A stretch of 64,000 bases of DNA from Gibbula magus. Lineage: Eukaryota; Mollusca; Gastropoda; Trochida; Trochidae. Shown one piece after another: positions 44,812 to 57,000 of this stretch. Position 1 is the stretch's first letter. Every line of letters begins with the position of its first letter. Made by a program: the position numbers and the translations under genes. The DNA lies in the NCBI GenBank assembly GCA_936450465.1, contig OW388305.1:39942687-40006686 (forward strand). Reading direction: 5' to 3'. The notes under the pieces are model-generated. The model was not told where the DNA came from, did no database searches, and saw only the letters and a program-made list of their open reading frames with translations.

Positions 44812-45137
44812 TAGGGGCGGGATAGCGCAGTGGTTAGCGCGTTCAAGAGGTCCTGGGTTCGAATCCCGACACGGCAACTTTGTCTTTAGTAGAGAACTGT
44901 TCTACACGCAGTAAGGTTTGGGTAAAATGCTACACTGAATTTCAGCGTAGTACCACAAATGGTTCGCTAGTTCCAGCCGATGCTCGCAGGTTTCACCGCA
45001 GTGCATAGCCACATGTCGTTGCGGGCTTTCTCCCTGTCAAAATACCAGCAGCCGTGATATAATTTACATGCATCAACATGCATGATCTCGCAACATGTAA
45101 TTCAAATATTATTGTCCTCGTGTTAAGGCGTTAAATT
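44812..45137 (+). mobile_element. tRNA-derived SINE, copy 4, with intact Pol III boxes
   Basis: TAGCGCAGTGG (A box, 44823-44833) and GGTTCGAATCC (B box, 44856-44866) both match the consensus. The body and a diverged AAGGCGTTAAATTG end follow. As the only copy with both boxes it is the best candidate for a recently transcribed member. Confidence 0.87.
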
Positions 45138-45263
45138 GATAAGTAATTCATTCTCAAACATCATTGTCTCTATGCGTGGAGGCATAATGGCGGGATGATA
45201 TCCGCAAATTAAATCACGCTGACTTTATTACCGTGTTTATAGACAACTCCCTACCCAGACAGA

Positions 45264-45431
45264 ATGTCCGATGAAGACTGTGGGATTGCTTATCTCATGA
45301 ACAATGGGGCCCGGCCAGTCACCATTTGGACCGTGAAATACACCGGGGATTTACTCGACAAAATTATTTTCCATTTTGGGGGACAAAGAGGACACATTGT
45401 ATCAGACCACACAAGTGTAATGGTGATGTGA
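45264..45431 (+). CDS. Short ORF (55 aa), possible exon
   Basis: An acceptor-like CGTGTTTATAG ends at 45242 and the frame is open from there. An ATG occurs at 45264 and the stop TGA at 45431. The peptide reads MSDEDCGIAYLMNNGARPV, TIWTVKYTGDLLDKIIFHFG, then GQRGHIVSDHTSVMVM. The composition is protein-like and the segment is GC-richer than its flanks. A donor-like CAG before GTAACC follows the stop within a few bases, and TACTTACAG at 45495 looks like the next acceptor. On the minus strand one frame is also open for ~47 codons. No family recognised. Confidence 0.32.
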   Translation: MSDEDCGIAYLMNNGARPVTIWTVKYTGDLLDKIIFHFGGQRGHIVSDHTSVMVM

Positions 45432-45693
45432 CCAGGTAACCGAGATACTTACACACTTAGTTATATACTTACTTATAGTTTATATATTTACTTACAGCCC
45501 TGCTTGAAGTGTTTGATGGGTGGATTGCAGTTCTGTCGTGACTGAATCTCACGCCGGTTATTGGATTCGGAATAAGGGCTTTTTGTTGTCTGGACGTCCA
45601 CCAAGAGTGACACAAATGCTGGGTATATCTTCATGTATATTAATATTATTCCTTTATGGTAGTGTTGAATATCTACACATTGGATGTATCTAT

Positions 45694-45862
45694 TAGTCGG
45701 ACACTTGGACTTTGCAAAAAGGTATTTATTCTGAAAATATCACCATTTATTAAATATTGAAAACGGCATGTTTTCAGAATCCCATTTATCATAGGCTCCT
45801 TTTCAATATTTGATAAATGGTGATATTTTACGAATATATACTTTTTTCTGAGTGTAAGACTA
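45694..45862. mobile_element. Family J hairpin MITE, copy 2
   Basis: TAGTCGGACACTTGGAC and CTGAGTGTAAGACTA ends; internal TATTCTGAAAATATCACC pairs with GGTGATATTTTACGAATA. The flanking duplication is not clear. Confidence 0.75.
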
Positions 45863-45885
45863 TGGATCCAGGAAATGGAACCAAT

Positions 45886-45961
45886 GTTTTCCCTACGTGC
45901 GCATGTAGGGAAAACTGGTCGTTCATCTCTGTTGCGCAACATATTTGCGCTAAACTTCACC
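45886..45961 (+). repeat. Single arm of the 49.4-kb foldback, joined to a small hairpin
   Basis: 45914-45961 is identical over 48 bp to the right arm of the foldback at 49473-49520. To its left GTTTTCCCTAC and GTAGGGAAAAC form an 11-bp hairpin. Confidence 0.85.
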
Positions 45962-46071
45962 TACATGTGGTTAAACTTAATAAATATATTTTTTGAATGA
46001 CAATTGGAATAACGAGGGCGCTACAATATATTGCACTTAGTATCCAGCATTGAGCTTGAGAAATAATGTAT

Positions 46072-46491
46072 TTAAAGGGAGGGTTCTGTCGCCATATTGG
46101 AAATTTTTGCATTGCGTGAAATGAAAACACGCTATATTGTGCCTAATTTTGCAACTTTTTAAAAACCTACAGACATACACTGATAGAGTATTCACATAAT
46201 AACACATAACATGTCATAAAACTAAAAAACAATTTGCTATTATGCTGTAGCGAAGTTTTCCCCACTCGCAGCGCCGGTGAATGGCTTCAGTTCTCATTGT
46301 TTTATTTTTCAACAAATGTACGCTTGTGTTTATCAAGTTTTGAAATATAAAGTCATCAAAATATTACCTTCATTACCATCTTTCAATTTGACTGTGTTTT
46401 AATCATGTATTAATAACATATATGTGTAAACAGGAATATCCTCTCGAATTTCGTTTTGACAAAAAATACCCCGATTGAACCCTCCTTTTAA
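46072..46491 (-). mobile_element. Family G MITE at TTAA (420 bp, complete)
   Basis: TTAAAGGGAGGGTTCTGTCG to TTGAACCCTCCTTTTAA. TTAA at both ends. Opposite orientation to 26543 and 44005. Confidence 0.88.
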
Positions 46492-47284
46492 GTATTCTTT
46501 TATTTAAAACAAAAATTACAAGGTTTATAGATCACGAAGTCTGGTTTACCCGACTCGGTCACGTGTACTCGTGCACGCCTTACAGTATAGTGACATCGTC
46601 AGCTTTTTTAACCGGATATTATTAAACCGGACGGAAATGCATATTGAGAAAAGCAGACACAAATAAATAAGGACATTTCCACGATGAAGTGCTAAGGAGA
46701 ATCTACACTCAACCGCACAAGAACATTACCATATTTTCAACAGTGTTAAAAACGAAATACGGAGAAAGTCACTGTTAATAATGTGTTTTATCAGAGCAGT
46801 ATTTGTAAAGAGGTATTCGCAATTTAATATATCAGGGTACAATACTTTTAATTCATTGTCAGTTAAAGTACACTTGGGTTGTTGAAATCGCTTTCCAAGA
46901 TGAATTCTTACCTAAAATCGATATAAAATGTGGAAATTTGATTATTACAAAATATGTCGACATTAATAACCCTCTTGGACTTAAATCTGTTGACGCGTCT
47001 TTACTGTTGGACGTCATAAAATAAATCCACTTTAGACTTTCCTATCTCGTTTAGTTTATGAGATTCGAAAACGACAATTTTAAAGTTTTCTTAAAACGTG
47101 TGTTTCTCTGAAAAATGAACAGATCATGGTGTGAAATTTTAACTTAAGTTGGCTTCTGAAGATATGATGTATAACTGTTTCAGTAGTGTTTATCACTCAT
47201 GGATGGTATGGTGGCGTTTCTTTTGCGGTTGAGTGTAGAACACATTCTCTCTATAATTTACGGTCACAGACATGAGGAATGTCG
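46492..47284. other. No feature resolved
   Basis: AT-rich, no domain-bearing frame. Confidence 0.5.
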
Positions 47285-47420
47285 ACCTGCGCTGCTCCGT
47301 AGCTTAAGAGTGTGACTAATTTGATTACAAGGTTCAACTCCGTGTACTAAGTATGGATTACATAACCAGATTATGGAGAAAGCAAGTGTGAAATGACGGA
47401 TGGGCATCCAATAACGCGAA
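47285..47420 (+). mobile_element. tRNA-derived SINE head of a third type
   Basis: TAGCTTAAGAG (47300-47310) matches the A box. GGTTCAACTCC (47331-47341) differs from the B box at one position. The distance between them is short for a tRNA, so part of the anticodon arm is missing. Downstream: GGAGAAAGCAAGTGTGAAAT. The 65-codon minus frame over it is a by-product. Confidence 0.5.
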
Positions 47421-47749
47421 GTGCATTCTGGGAATATCATCATGCGTTCAAACTCGACCATCTCGATAATACATACCGTACACCTATAACTCTGTTCCTA
47501 ACACCATAAATCTTTCATATCGGTGAATTCAAATCGAGGAGGATGAACTTTATACGCTTCAAGTCTGAAGGCTTTTCGAGATTAATTTTCGTTTTATTTC
47601 ATTCGCTTGCGCTCGAATGTTTATTTAAACGTAAGCGTCCTGGTACCGTAAATTCTATACTCTATGCTATACTCTTGTTAAAAGTATAGTTGTACATGTG
47701 GGCCTAAGTGAAGGTATGGTTTCTATATATTCCTTAACCTTAATTTAAC

Positions 47750-48114
47750 TTAAAGGCGCTGTAACACCTTTTTTTGCAAATTTTAATTTTTCAATTTCTC
47801 ATTTAAAATGATAGTTTATGTCATTTATATTTACTTTAGAGGGTAAAACATCTTACTACACAAACCAATTATCCGTAGTGGTAACAAGGGTATTGCGTAT
47901 AAAGCAAAAATTGCATGGCGGCCATTTTATTGTGAACACATTTTATTATTTCGAACTAAAAAACGATTTTCATTGCTTTACCGAACCATGTACATTCATT
48001 TTTTAACTTGATTTTCCGAAGAGAGAAGGGTGTTTTTCTATAAGTGACATTATTTTTCAAATACATCTTATATCAACTTATTTGAGCGAATAAAACGTGC
48101 TACTGCCCCTTTAA
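47750..48114 (+). mobile_element. TTAA MITE, family A (365 bp, complete)
   Basis: TTAAAGGCGCTGTAACACC at the left, with the family B-like GGCGCTGTA variant, and CGTGCTACTGCCCCTTTAA at the right. Confidence 0.9.
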
Positions 48115-48614
48115 GTATTGAGTATTTTATCAAGATGGCCCATGGGTTCCATATCATAATCAATCACATTCGAAATAAATCACTTCAGATTGATTCATAG
48201 GAAACGATAATTTTTAAATCAAAATATATTTAATTTTAACATTAAAAAACACATTCTTCATCTTATCAGACCCAAAAGGGCCTTTCAACACTCCGTCCGT
48301 ATACGTTTCACTTTTTCAAATTTTTCTCCAAAACTACTTGTGGCTCTTGAAAGCTGAAATCTGTCTCTGCTGCTTCTGATAAAGGCGACGATGGACGATG
48401 GATATAGACTGACGTGACAATGAAAGCTAGTTTACATGATATTTGCAAGATTGACACGAAGGCGAACAAACTGCCGGAATGCAGCAGTATAGGTATGTGG
48501 TTATTAGTTCAAGATTCTTAGTTCTATGTGAAACTCCCAAAAGGATGTGTTAGTAAAAATTATTATACATTATAACGAATATTCATACATACCATCTACC
48601 TACAAAACTTAAAC
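48115..48614. other. No feature resolved
   Basis: No coding or repeat signal identified. Confidence 0.45.
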
Positions 48615-49074
48615 GGCCAGGCAAAAGAAAGTACCCACCTAAGTTGATTTTACCATATGTATGATTTTCAGTTGCAAATATTTCAAGTTTTCGATGTCAT
48701 AATCTAAAACTGAAAAGTACAGGTGTTTAGTTAGTAGTCAAAGAATACTTCTACATGTTGTTAAATTTAAAAATTCTAAATGTTGAATTTCTTCAAACAT
48801 TATTTTAACTGTTTAACTGTTTATCGACATATAAGACATATTCAATGTGAAACTTAATAAATGTGCCTGATTCTGCACACATTTACATTTATTTCTTGCC
48901 CCCATCTTCATTAAACATATAGTTTAACTAAAATATAACCACAGTCACAAATTTATTCATTCAAACTACTACAGATAAGTGTTGTTGTATCGTGCCATAG
49001 TCAAATGCATGATTTCTTTAAAAGATTGAATTAATCGAAACCAACTGAGGTGAATACTTTCTTATGCCTTGCAG
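48615..49074 (+). mobile_element. Family D MITE copy 2
   Basis: CCAGGCAAAAGAAAGTAC and ATACTTTCTTATGCCTTGCAG ends, more diverged than the 23828 copy. The interior is similar in order. Confidence 0.72.
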
Positions 49075-49392
49075 TTTATTTTGGTTAAAAACATTGAAAC
49101 AAATACAAAAAACGTCGTAAACCATGACACATAAGTGTAACTTTTCTCTCAAACCTGTTTCTTTTATTTCTTCAAAATGAGAACACAACATAACGACACG
49201 ATTTTAACATTTCATTTCTAGCTGTCAACTCGCGACAAACGACCGCCATCAGTACAACACGCTGTTTTAAATATCTGAAATGTAACCCTGGCCCTTTCAT
49301 CATTTAAACATCATTTACACGTTGAATATGTGTCACATGTGGAATAAACATCTGTTTTATTGTTTAACAATCTGCTCGACTAGAGTCTACAT

Positions 49393-49530
49393 TTTCTTGA
49401 CACACAGGTGAAGTTTAGCGCAAATATGTTGCGCAACAGAGATGAACGACCAGTATTCCCTAAGTCCGACTCACTGGTCGTTCATCTCTGTTGCGCAACA
49501 TATTTGCGCTAAACTTCACCTTTCTTGACA
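49393..49530. mobile_element. Foldback element, perfect 48-bp arms, 10-bp flanking repeat
   Basis: Arms 49407-49454 and 49473-49520 are perfect complements around 18 nt. Outer end GGTGAAGTTTAGCGC. TTTCTTGACA lies at 49393-49402 and 49521-49530, with 4 extra bases on the left. The arm contains TTGCGCAA. Confidence 0.87.
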
Positions 49531-49569
49531 TTATACTGCCATTTGGTTTCAAATCTTTGGTTTCGGCTT

Positions 49570-49830
49570 TTAACCGAAGTGATCTTCTCACTGCAAGGCA
49601 CAACACTTGCTACCAGTCTCCATCACTGGCTGATTTGAGCTTGCAGTATTTCCCTCACTTTTCGGTGCTAAGATAGTGGATCGCTGCACTTGAAATGCAT
49701 AGTTGGCTCTGGTTTCCTTACACGGAAACCTTTGGGAAATACTGCAAAGCTTAAATCAGCCAGTAATGGAGACTGCTTGGCAAGAGTTGTGTGTAAGGAA
49801 GCTGTGTGTAACCATAAATTCACGTTTGAG
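49570..49830. mobile_element. Inverted-repeat element, family K copy 2
   Basis: AAGGCACAACACTTGCTACC..AGTCTCCAT and CAGTAATGGAGACTGCTTGG are inverted to each other, as are GATTTGAGCTTGCAGTATTT and AAATACTGCAAAGCTTAAATC. Shares GTGCTAAGA..GTGGATCGCTGCAC with the reverse of the 8965 copy. Confidence 0.65.
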
Positions 49831-49976
49831 ATCTTTTCATTCTAGTGAGTGGATATAATTTGAACGACAAACATAGGGTTCAGTTTTGTTTCAGATTCAA
49901 AAGGACATATTTAGGTCGTACATAAGTCTGCCTGCTTGTGCCAGTCTACAACAAGACGAAATAGTTTAATATCAGT

Positions 49977-50730
49977 CTGAAAATGAACACATCTCAGAGG
50001 CTCCTTTTAAATTTTACATGCAATTAATTTCAGAGGCAGCAACGATTTTAACAAATATAGACTGATTCTTATAAATAAACATGCAAATTCTCTTCAAATG
50101 ATATTACATATTGCGGGAAAAAGGTTCAATAACAGATAAATGTATTCACGGACTTAAATGACTTAAGTCCGTGATTTATCAATGAATCCGTGAATGTGGC
50201 CAAGATATTCAGTATATTATATAATACGCCCCTTGCCTGACCCACAGCAAATACACCATGCCTAACTCCCCCTCCCCCCTCGTAATTGCACAATATGTTA
50301 AACACATAGACGGACGACGCCAGTTAAACTCGTTACAGTCCGTCTTTATGCCTAATCGTTTTATGGCTTAATGTCATGCGACTAGAGACTTAGAACCAGT
50401 TTAGTATGCACTGACATGAAGGTCGCTATATGTAATAAACATATTGTATAAATATACTCAATATTGTCTGAGTGGGTCATTCGTAATATGACATAACCTC
50501 TTCAACGACTTGACATGTTCTCTTATATATTACCTTGTCCGGTAAACCAATTAGGATATGTTCAATTTTGCTTTACACTTGTCCGAGGTAAAATAAATAT
50601 GGAATTTGTTCATCCGATAATCTAACATTGCGTCTCTGAAATCCTTTTTTTGTGAGTTTTTAAATTTAATAAATGAAAAAAGAAATAAATGAAATGAAAA
50701 AAGGAGCATCTGATATGTGTTCATTTTCAG
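49977..50730. mobile_element. 754-bp element with ~32-bp inverted ends
   Basis: Left CTGAAAATGAACACATCTCA then GAGGCTCCTTTT; the right end complement differs at about three positions. No transposase frame. A 12-bp-arm hairpin (TCACGGACTTAA) lies at 50146-50174. A related left end is at 20.75 kb. Confidence 0.68.
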
Positions 50731-50771
50731 AACAAAATCAGTGTTTGTCTTTAGTGATTATACAAATTTAA

Positions 50772-50848
50772 AATTAGGTACAATATAGCGAGTTTTCATT
50801 TCACACCCTTCAAAAAAATCCAATATGACGACAGAAACACCCGTTTAA
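50772..50848 (+). mobile_element. Family G MITE right-end fragment
   Basis: GTACAATATAGCGAGTTTTC through CCAATATGACGACAGAAAC to CCGTTTAA. Confidence 0.7.
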
Positions 50849-51066
50849 GGGCCAGGATACAGACTGATTTATCTGGCAACTGAGGTATTCGACACATGGG
50901 AAGGTATTGCAAGTTTCAGTGTGCCTCTCAGAACTTTAATTATAATTATCAGGAAACTACGATCTAGTCCAGAGTGGACCCAAGTCTGTTTGCAAGGTTC
51001 TGATAACAATTTCATACTAGAATTGTCAGTAGAAAAGATAACTGTAGAATCTACATTTTAAATCAT

Positions 51067-54000
51067 TGTGGCTTATATAAATGCCATATCTCTTCATCGC
51101 GGAGGTTGACTTTGTGGCTGATATAAATGCCATATCTCTTCATCGAGGTGGTCAACTTTGTGGCTGATATAAATGCCATATCTCTTCATCGCGGAGGTTG
51201 ACTTTGTGGCTGATATAAATGCTATAACTCTTCATCGAGGTGGTCAACTTTGTGGCTGATATTAATGCCATATCTCTTCATCGCGTAGGTTGACTTTGTG
51301 GCTGATATAAATGTTATATCTCTTCATCGAGGTGGTCAACATTGTGGCTGATATAAATGCCATATCTCTTCATCGCGGAAGGTCAACTTTGTGGCTGATA
51401 TAAATGCCATATCTCTTAATCGATGTGGTCAACTTTGTGGCTGATATCAATGCTATACCTCTTCATCGCGGAGGTTGACTTTGTGGCTGATATCAATGCT
51501 ATATCTCTTCATCGCGGAAGGTCAACTTTGTGGCTGTTATCAATGCTATATCTCTTCATCGAGGTGGTCAACATTGTGGCTGATATTAATGCCATATCTC
51601 TTCATTGCGGGGGTTGCCTTTGTGGCTGATATAAATGTTATATCTCTTCATCGAGGTGGTCAACTTTGTGGCTGATATAAATGCTATATCTCTTCATCGA
51701 GGTGGTCAACTTTGTGGCTGATATAAATGCTGTATCTCTTCATCGCGGTGGTCAACTTTGTGGCTGATATTAATGACATATCTCTTCATCGCGGAGGTTG
51801 ACTTTGTGGCTGATATAAATGCTATATCTCTTCATCGAGGTGGTCAACATTGTGGCTGATATAAATGCCATATCTCTTCATCGCGGAGGTTGACTTTGTG
51901 GCTGATATCAATGTCATATCTTTTCATCGCGGAGGTTGACTTTGTGGCTGATATTAATGCCATATCTCTTCATCGCGGAGGTTGACTTTGTGGCTGATAT
52001 CAATGCCATATCTCTTATTAGAGGTGGTCAACTTTGTGGCTGATATCAATGCTATACCTCTTCATCGCGGAAGGTTGACTTTGTGGCTGATATAAATGCT
52101 ATATCTCTTCATCGCGGAAGGTTGACTTTGTGGCTGATATAAATGCTATATCTCTTCATCGCGGAAGGTCAACTTTGTGCCTGATATCAATGCTATATCT
52201 CTTCATCGAGGTGGTCAACATTGTGGCTGATATTAATGACATATCTCTTCATTGCGGGGGTTGCCTTTGTGGCTGATATAAATGCTATATCTCTTCATCG
52301 AGGTGGTCAACTTTGTGGCTGATATAAATGCTATATCTCTTCATTGAGGTGGTCAACTTTGTGGCTGATATAAATGCCATGTCTCTTCATCGCGGAGGTT
52401 GACTTTGTGGCTGATATTAATGCCATATCTCTTCATCGAGGTGGTCAACTTTGTGGCTGATATAAATGCTATATCTCTTCATCGAGGTGGTCAACTTTGT
52501 GGCTGATATCAATGCCATATCTCTTAATCGAGGTGGTCAACTTTGTGGCTGATATCAATGCTATACTTCTTCATCGCGGAAGGTTGACTTTGTTGCTGAT
52601 ATAAATGCTATATCTCTTCATCGCGGAAGGTCAACTTTGTGGTTGATATCAATGCTATATCTCTTCATCGAGGTGGTCAACATTGTGGCTGATATTAATG
52701 ACATATCTCTTCATTGCGGGGGTTGACTTTGTGGCTGATATAAATGCTATATCTCTTCATCGAGGTGGTCAACTTTGTGGCTGATATAAATGCTATATCT
52801 CTTCATCGAGGTGGTCAACTTTGTGGCTGATATAAATGCTATATCTCTTCATCGAGGTAGTCAACATTGTGGCTGATATAAATGCCATATCTCTTCATCG
52901 CGGAGGTTGACTTTGTGGCTGATATCAATGCCATATCTTTTCATCGCGGAGGTTGACTTTGTGGCTGATATTAATGCCATATCTCTTCATCGCGGAGGTT
53001 GACTTTGTGGCTGATATCAATGCCATATCTCTTAATCGAGGTGGTCAACTTTGTGGCTGATATCAATGCTATACCTCTTCATCGCGGAAGGTTGACTTTG
53101 TGGCTGATATAAATGCTATATCTCTTCATCGCGGAAGGTCAACTTTGTGGCTGATATCAATGCTATATCTCTTCATCGAGGTGGTCAACATTGTGGCTGA
53201 TATTAATGACATATCTCTTCATTGCGAGGGTTGCTTTTGTGGCTGATATAAATGCTATATCTCTTCATCGAGGTGGTCAACTTTGTGGCTGATATAATGC
53301 TATATCTCTTCATCGAGGTGGTCAACTTTGTGGCTGATATAAATGCTATATCTCTTCATCGAGGTGGTCAACTTTGTGGCTGATATAAATGCTATATCTC
53401 TTCATCGCGGAGGTTGACTTTGTGGCTGATATCAATGCCATATCTCTTTATCGCGGAGGTTGACTTTGTGGCTGAGATCAATGCTATATCTCTTCATCGC
53501 CGAAGGTCAACTTAGTGGCTGATATCAATGCTATATCTCTTCATCGAGGTGGTCAACATTGTGGCTGATATTAATGCCATATCTCTTCATTGCGGGGGTT
53601 GCCTTTGTGGCTGATATAAATGCTATATCTCTTCATCGAGGTGGTCAACTTTGTGGCTGATATAAATGCCATATCTCTTCATCGCGGTGGTCAACCTTGT
53701 GGCTGATATTAATGCCATATCTCTTCATCGCGGAGGTTGACTTTGTGGCTGATATAAATGCTATATCTCTTCATCGAGGTGGTCAACATTGTGGCTGATA
53801 TAAATGCCATATCTCTTCATCGCGGAGGTTGACTTTGTGGCTGATATCAATGCCATATCTTTTCATCGCGGAGGTTGACTTTGTGGCTGATATTAATGCC
53901 ATATCTCTTCATCGCGGAGGTTGACTTTGTGGCTGATATCAATGCCATATCTCTTAATCGAGGTGGTCAACTTTGTGGCTGATATCAATGCTATACCTCT

Positions 54001-57000
54001 TCATCGCGGAAGGTTGACTTTGTGGCTGATATAAATGCTATATCTCTTCATCGCGGAAGGTTGACTTTGTGGCTGATATAAATGCTATATCTCTTCATCG
54101 CGGAAGGTCAACTTTGTGGCTGATATCAAAGCTATATCTCTTCATCGAGGTGGTCAACATTGTGGCTGATATTAATGACATATCTCTTCATTGCGGGGGT
54201 TGCCTTTGTGGCTGATATAAATGCTATATCTCTTCATCGAGGTGGTCAACTTTGTGGCTGATATAAATGCTTATCTCTTCTTTGAGGTGGTCAACTTTGT
54301 GGCTGATATAAATGCCATATCTCTTCATCGCGGAGGTTGACTTTGTGGCTGATATTAATGCCATATCTCTTCATCGAGGTGGTCAACTTTGTGGCTGATA
54401 TAAATGCTATATCTCTTCATCGAGGTGGTCAACTTTGTGGCTGATATCAATGCCATATCTCTTAATCGAGGTGGTCAACTTTGTGGCTGATATCAATGCT
54501 ATACCTCTTCATCGCGGAAGGTTGACTTTGTGGCTGATATAAATGCTATATCTCTTCATCGAGGTGGTCAACATTGTGGCTGATATAAATGCCATATCTC
54601 TTCATCGCGGAGGTTGACTTTGTGGCTGATATTAATGCTATATCTCTTCATCGAGGTGGTCAACATTGTGGCTGATATAAATGCCATACCTCTTCATCGC
54701 GGAGGTTGACTTTGTGGCTGATATCAATGCCATATCTTTTCATCGCGGAGGTTGACTTTGTGGCTGATATTAATGCCATATCTCTTCATTGCGGGGGTTG
54801 CCTTTGTGGGTGATATAAATGCTATATCTCTTCATCGAGGTGGTCAACTTTGTGGGTGATATAAATGCTATATCTCTTCATCGAGGTGGTCAACTTTGTG
54901 GCTGATATAAATGCTATATCTCTTCATCGAGGTGGTCAACTTTGTGGCTGATATAAATGCTATATCTCTTCATCGAGGTGGTCAACTTTGTGGCTGATAT
55001 AAATGCTATATCTCTTCATCGCGGAGGTTGACTTTGTGGCTGATATAAATGCCATATCTCTTTATCGCGGAGGTTGACTTTGTGGCTGAGATCAATGCTA
55101 TATCTCTTCATCGCGGAAGGTCAACTTTGTGGCTGATATCAATGCTATATCTCTTCATCGAGGTGGTCAACATTGTGGCTGATATTAATGCCATATCTCT
55201 TCATTGCGGGGGTTGCCTTTGTGGCTGATATCAATGCTATATCTCTTCATCGAGGTGGTCAACTTTGTGGCTGATATAAATGCTATATCTCTTCATCGAG
55301 GTGGTCAACTTTGTGGCTGATATAAATGCTATATCTCTTCATCGCGGTGGTCAACTTTGTGGCTGATATTAATGACATATCTCTTCATCGCGGAGGTTGA
55401 CTTTGTGGCTGATATAAATGCTATATCTCTTCATCGAGGTGGTCAACATTGTGGCTGATATAAATGCCATATCTCTTCATCGCGGAGGTTGACTTTGTGG
55501 CTGATATCAATGCCATATCTCTTAATCGAGGTGGTCAACTTTATGGCTGATATCAATGCTATACCTCTTCATCGCGGAAGGTTGACTTTGTGGTTGATAT
55601 AAATGCTATATCTCTTCATCGCGGAAGGTCAACTTTGTGGTTGATATCAATGCTATATCTCTTCATCGAGGTGGTCAACATTGTGGCTGATATTAATGAC
55701 ATATCTCTTCATTGCGGGGGTTGCCTTTGTGGCTGATATAAATGCTATATCTCTTCATCGAGGTGGTCAACTTTGTGGCTGATATAAATGCTATATCTCT
55801 TCATCGAGGTGGTCAACATTGTGGCTGATATCAATGCCATATCTCTTAATCGAGGTGGTCAACTTTGTGGCTGATATCAATGCTATACCTCTTCATCGCG
55901 GAAGGTTGACTTTGTGGCTGATATAAATGCTATATCTCTTCATCGCGGAAGGTAAACTTTGTGGTTGATATCAATGCTATATCTCTTCATCGAGGTGGTC
56001 AACATTGTGGCTGATATTAATGACATATCTCTTCATTGCGGAGGTTGCCTTTGTGGCTGATATAAATGCTATATCTCTTCATCGAGGTGGTCAACTTTGT
56101 GGCTGATATAAATGCTATATCTCTTCATCGAGGTGGTCAATTTTGTGGCTGATATAAATGCTATATCACTTCATCGAGGTAGTCAACATTGTGGCTGATA
56201 TAAATGCCATATCTCTTCATCGCGGAGGTTGACTTTGTGGCTGATATCAATGCCATATCTTTTCATCGCGGAGGATGACTTTGTGGCTGATATAAATGCT
56301 ATATCTCTTCATCGAGGTGGTCAACTTTGTGGCTGATATAATGCTATATCTCTTCATCGAGGTGGTCAACTTTGTGGCTGATATAAATGCTATATCTCTT
56401 CATCGAGGTGGTCAACTTTGTGGCTGATATAAATGCTATATCTCTTCATCGCGGAGGTTGACTTTGTGGCTGATATCAATACCATATCTCTTCATCGCGG
56501 AGGTTGACTTTGTAGCTGAGATCAATGCTATATCTCTTCATCGCGGAAGGTCAACTTTGTGGCTGATATCAATGCTATATCTCTTCATCGAGGTGGTCAA
56601 CATTGTGGCTGATATTAATGCCATATCTCTTCATTGCGGGGGTTGCCTTTGTGGCTGATATAAATGCTATATCTCTTCATCGAGGTGGGCAACTTTGTGG
56701 CTGATATAAATGCTATATCTCTTCATCGAGGTGGTCAACTTTGTGGCTGATATAAATGCTATATCTCTTCATCGAGGTGGTCAACTTTGTGGCTGATATA
56801 AATGCCATATCTCTTCATCGCGGAGGTTGACTTTGTGGCTGATATCAATGCCATATCTTTTCATCGCGGAGGTTGACTTTGTGGCTGATATCAATGCCAT
56901 ATCTCTTAATCGAGGTGGTCAACTTTGTGGCTGATATAAATGCAATATCTCTTCATCGAGGTGGTCAACATTGTGGCTGATATCAATGCCATATCTCTTA

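Noticed and set aside
44821..44880. Functional tRNA gene
   Set aside because: Pol III boxes are intact, but the sequence continues into a SINE body and the cloverleaf is not complete.
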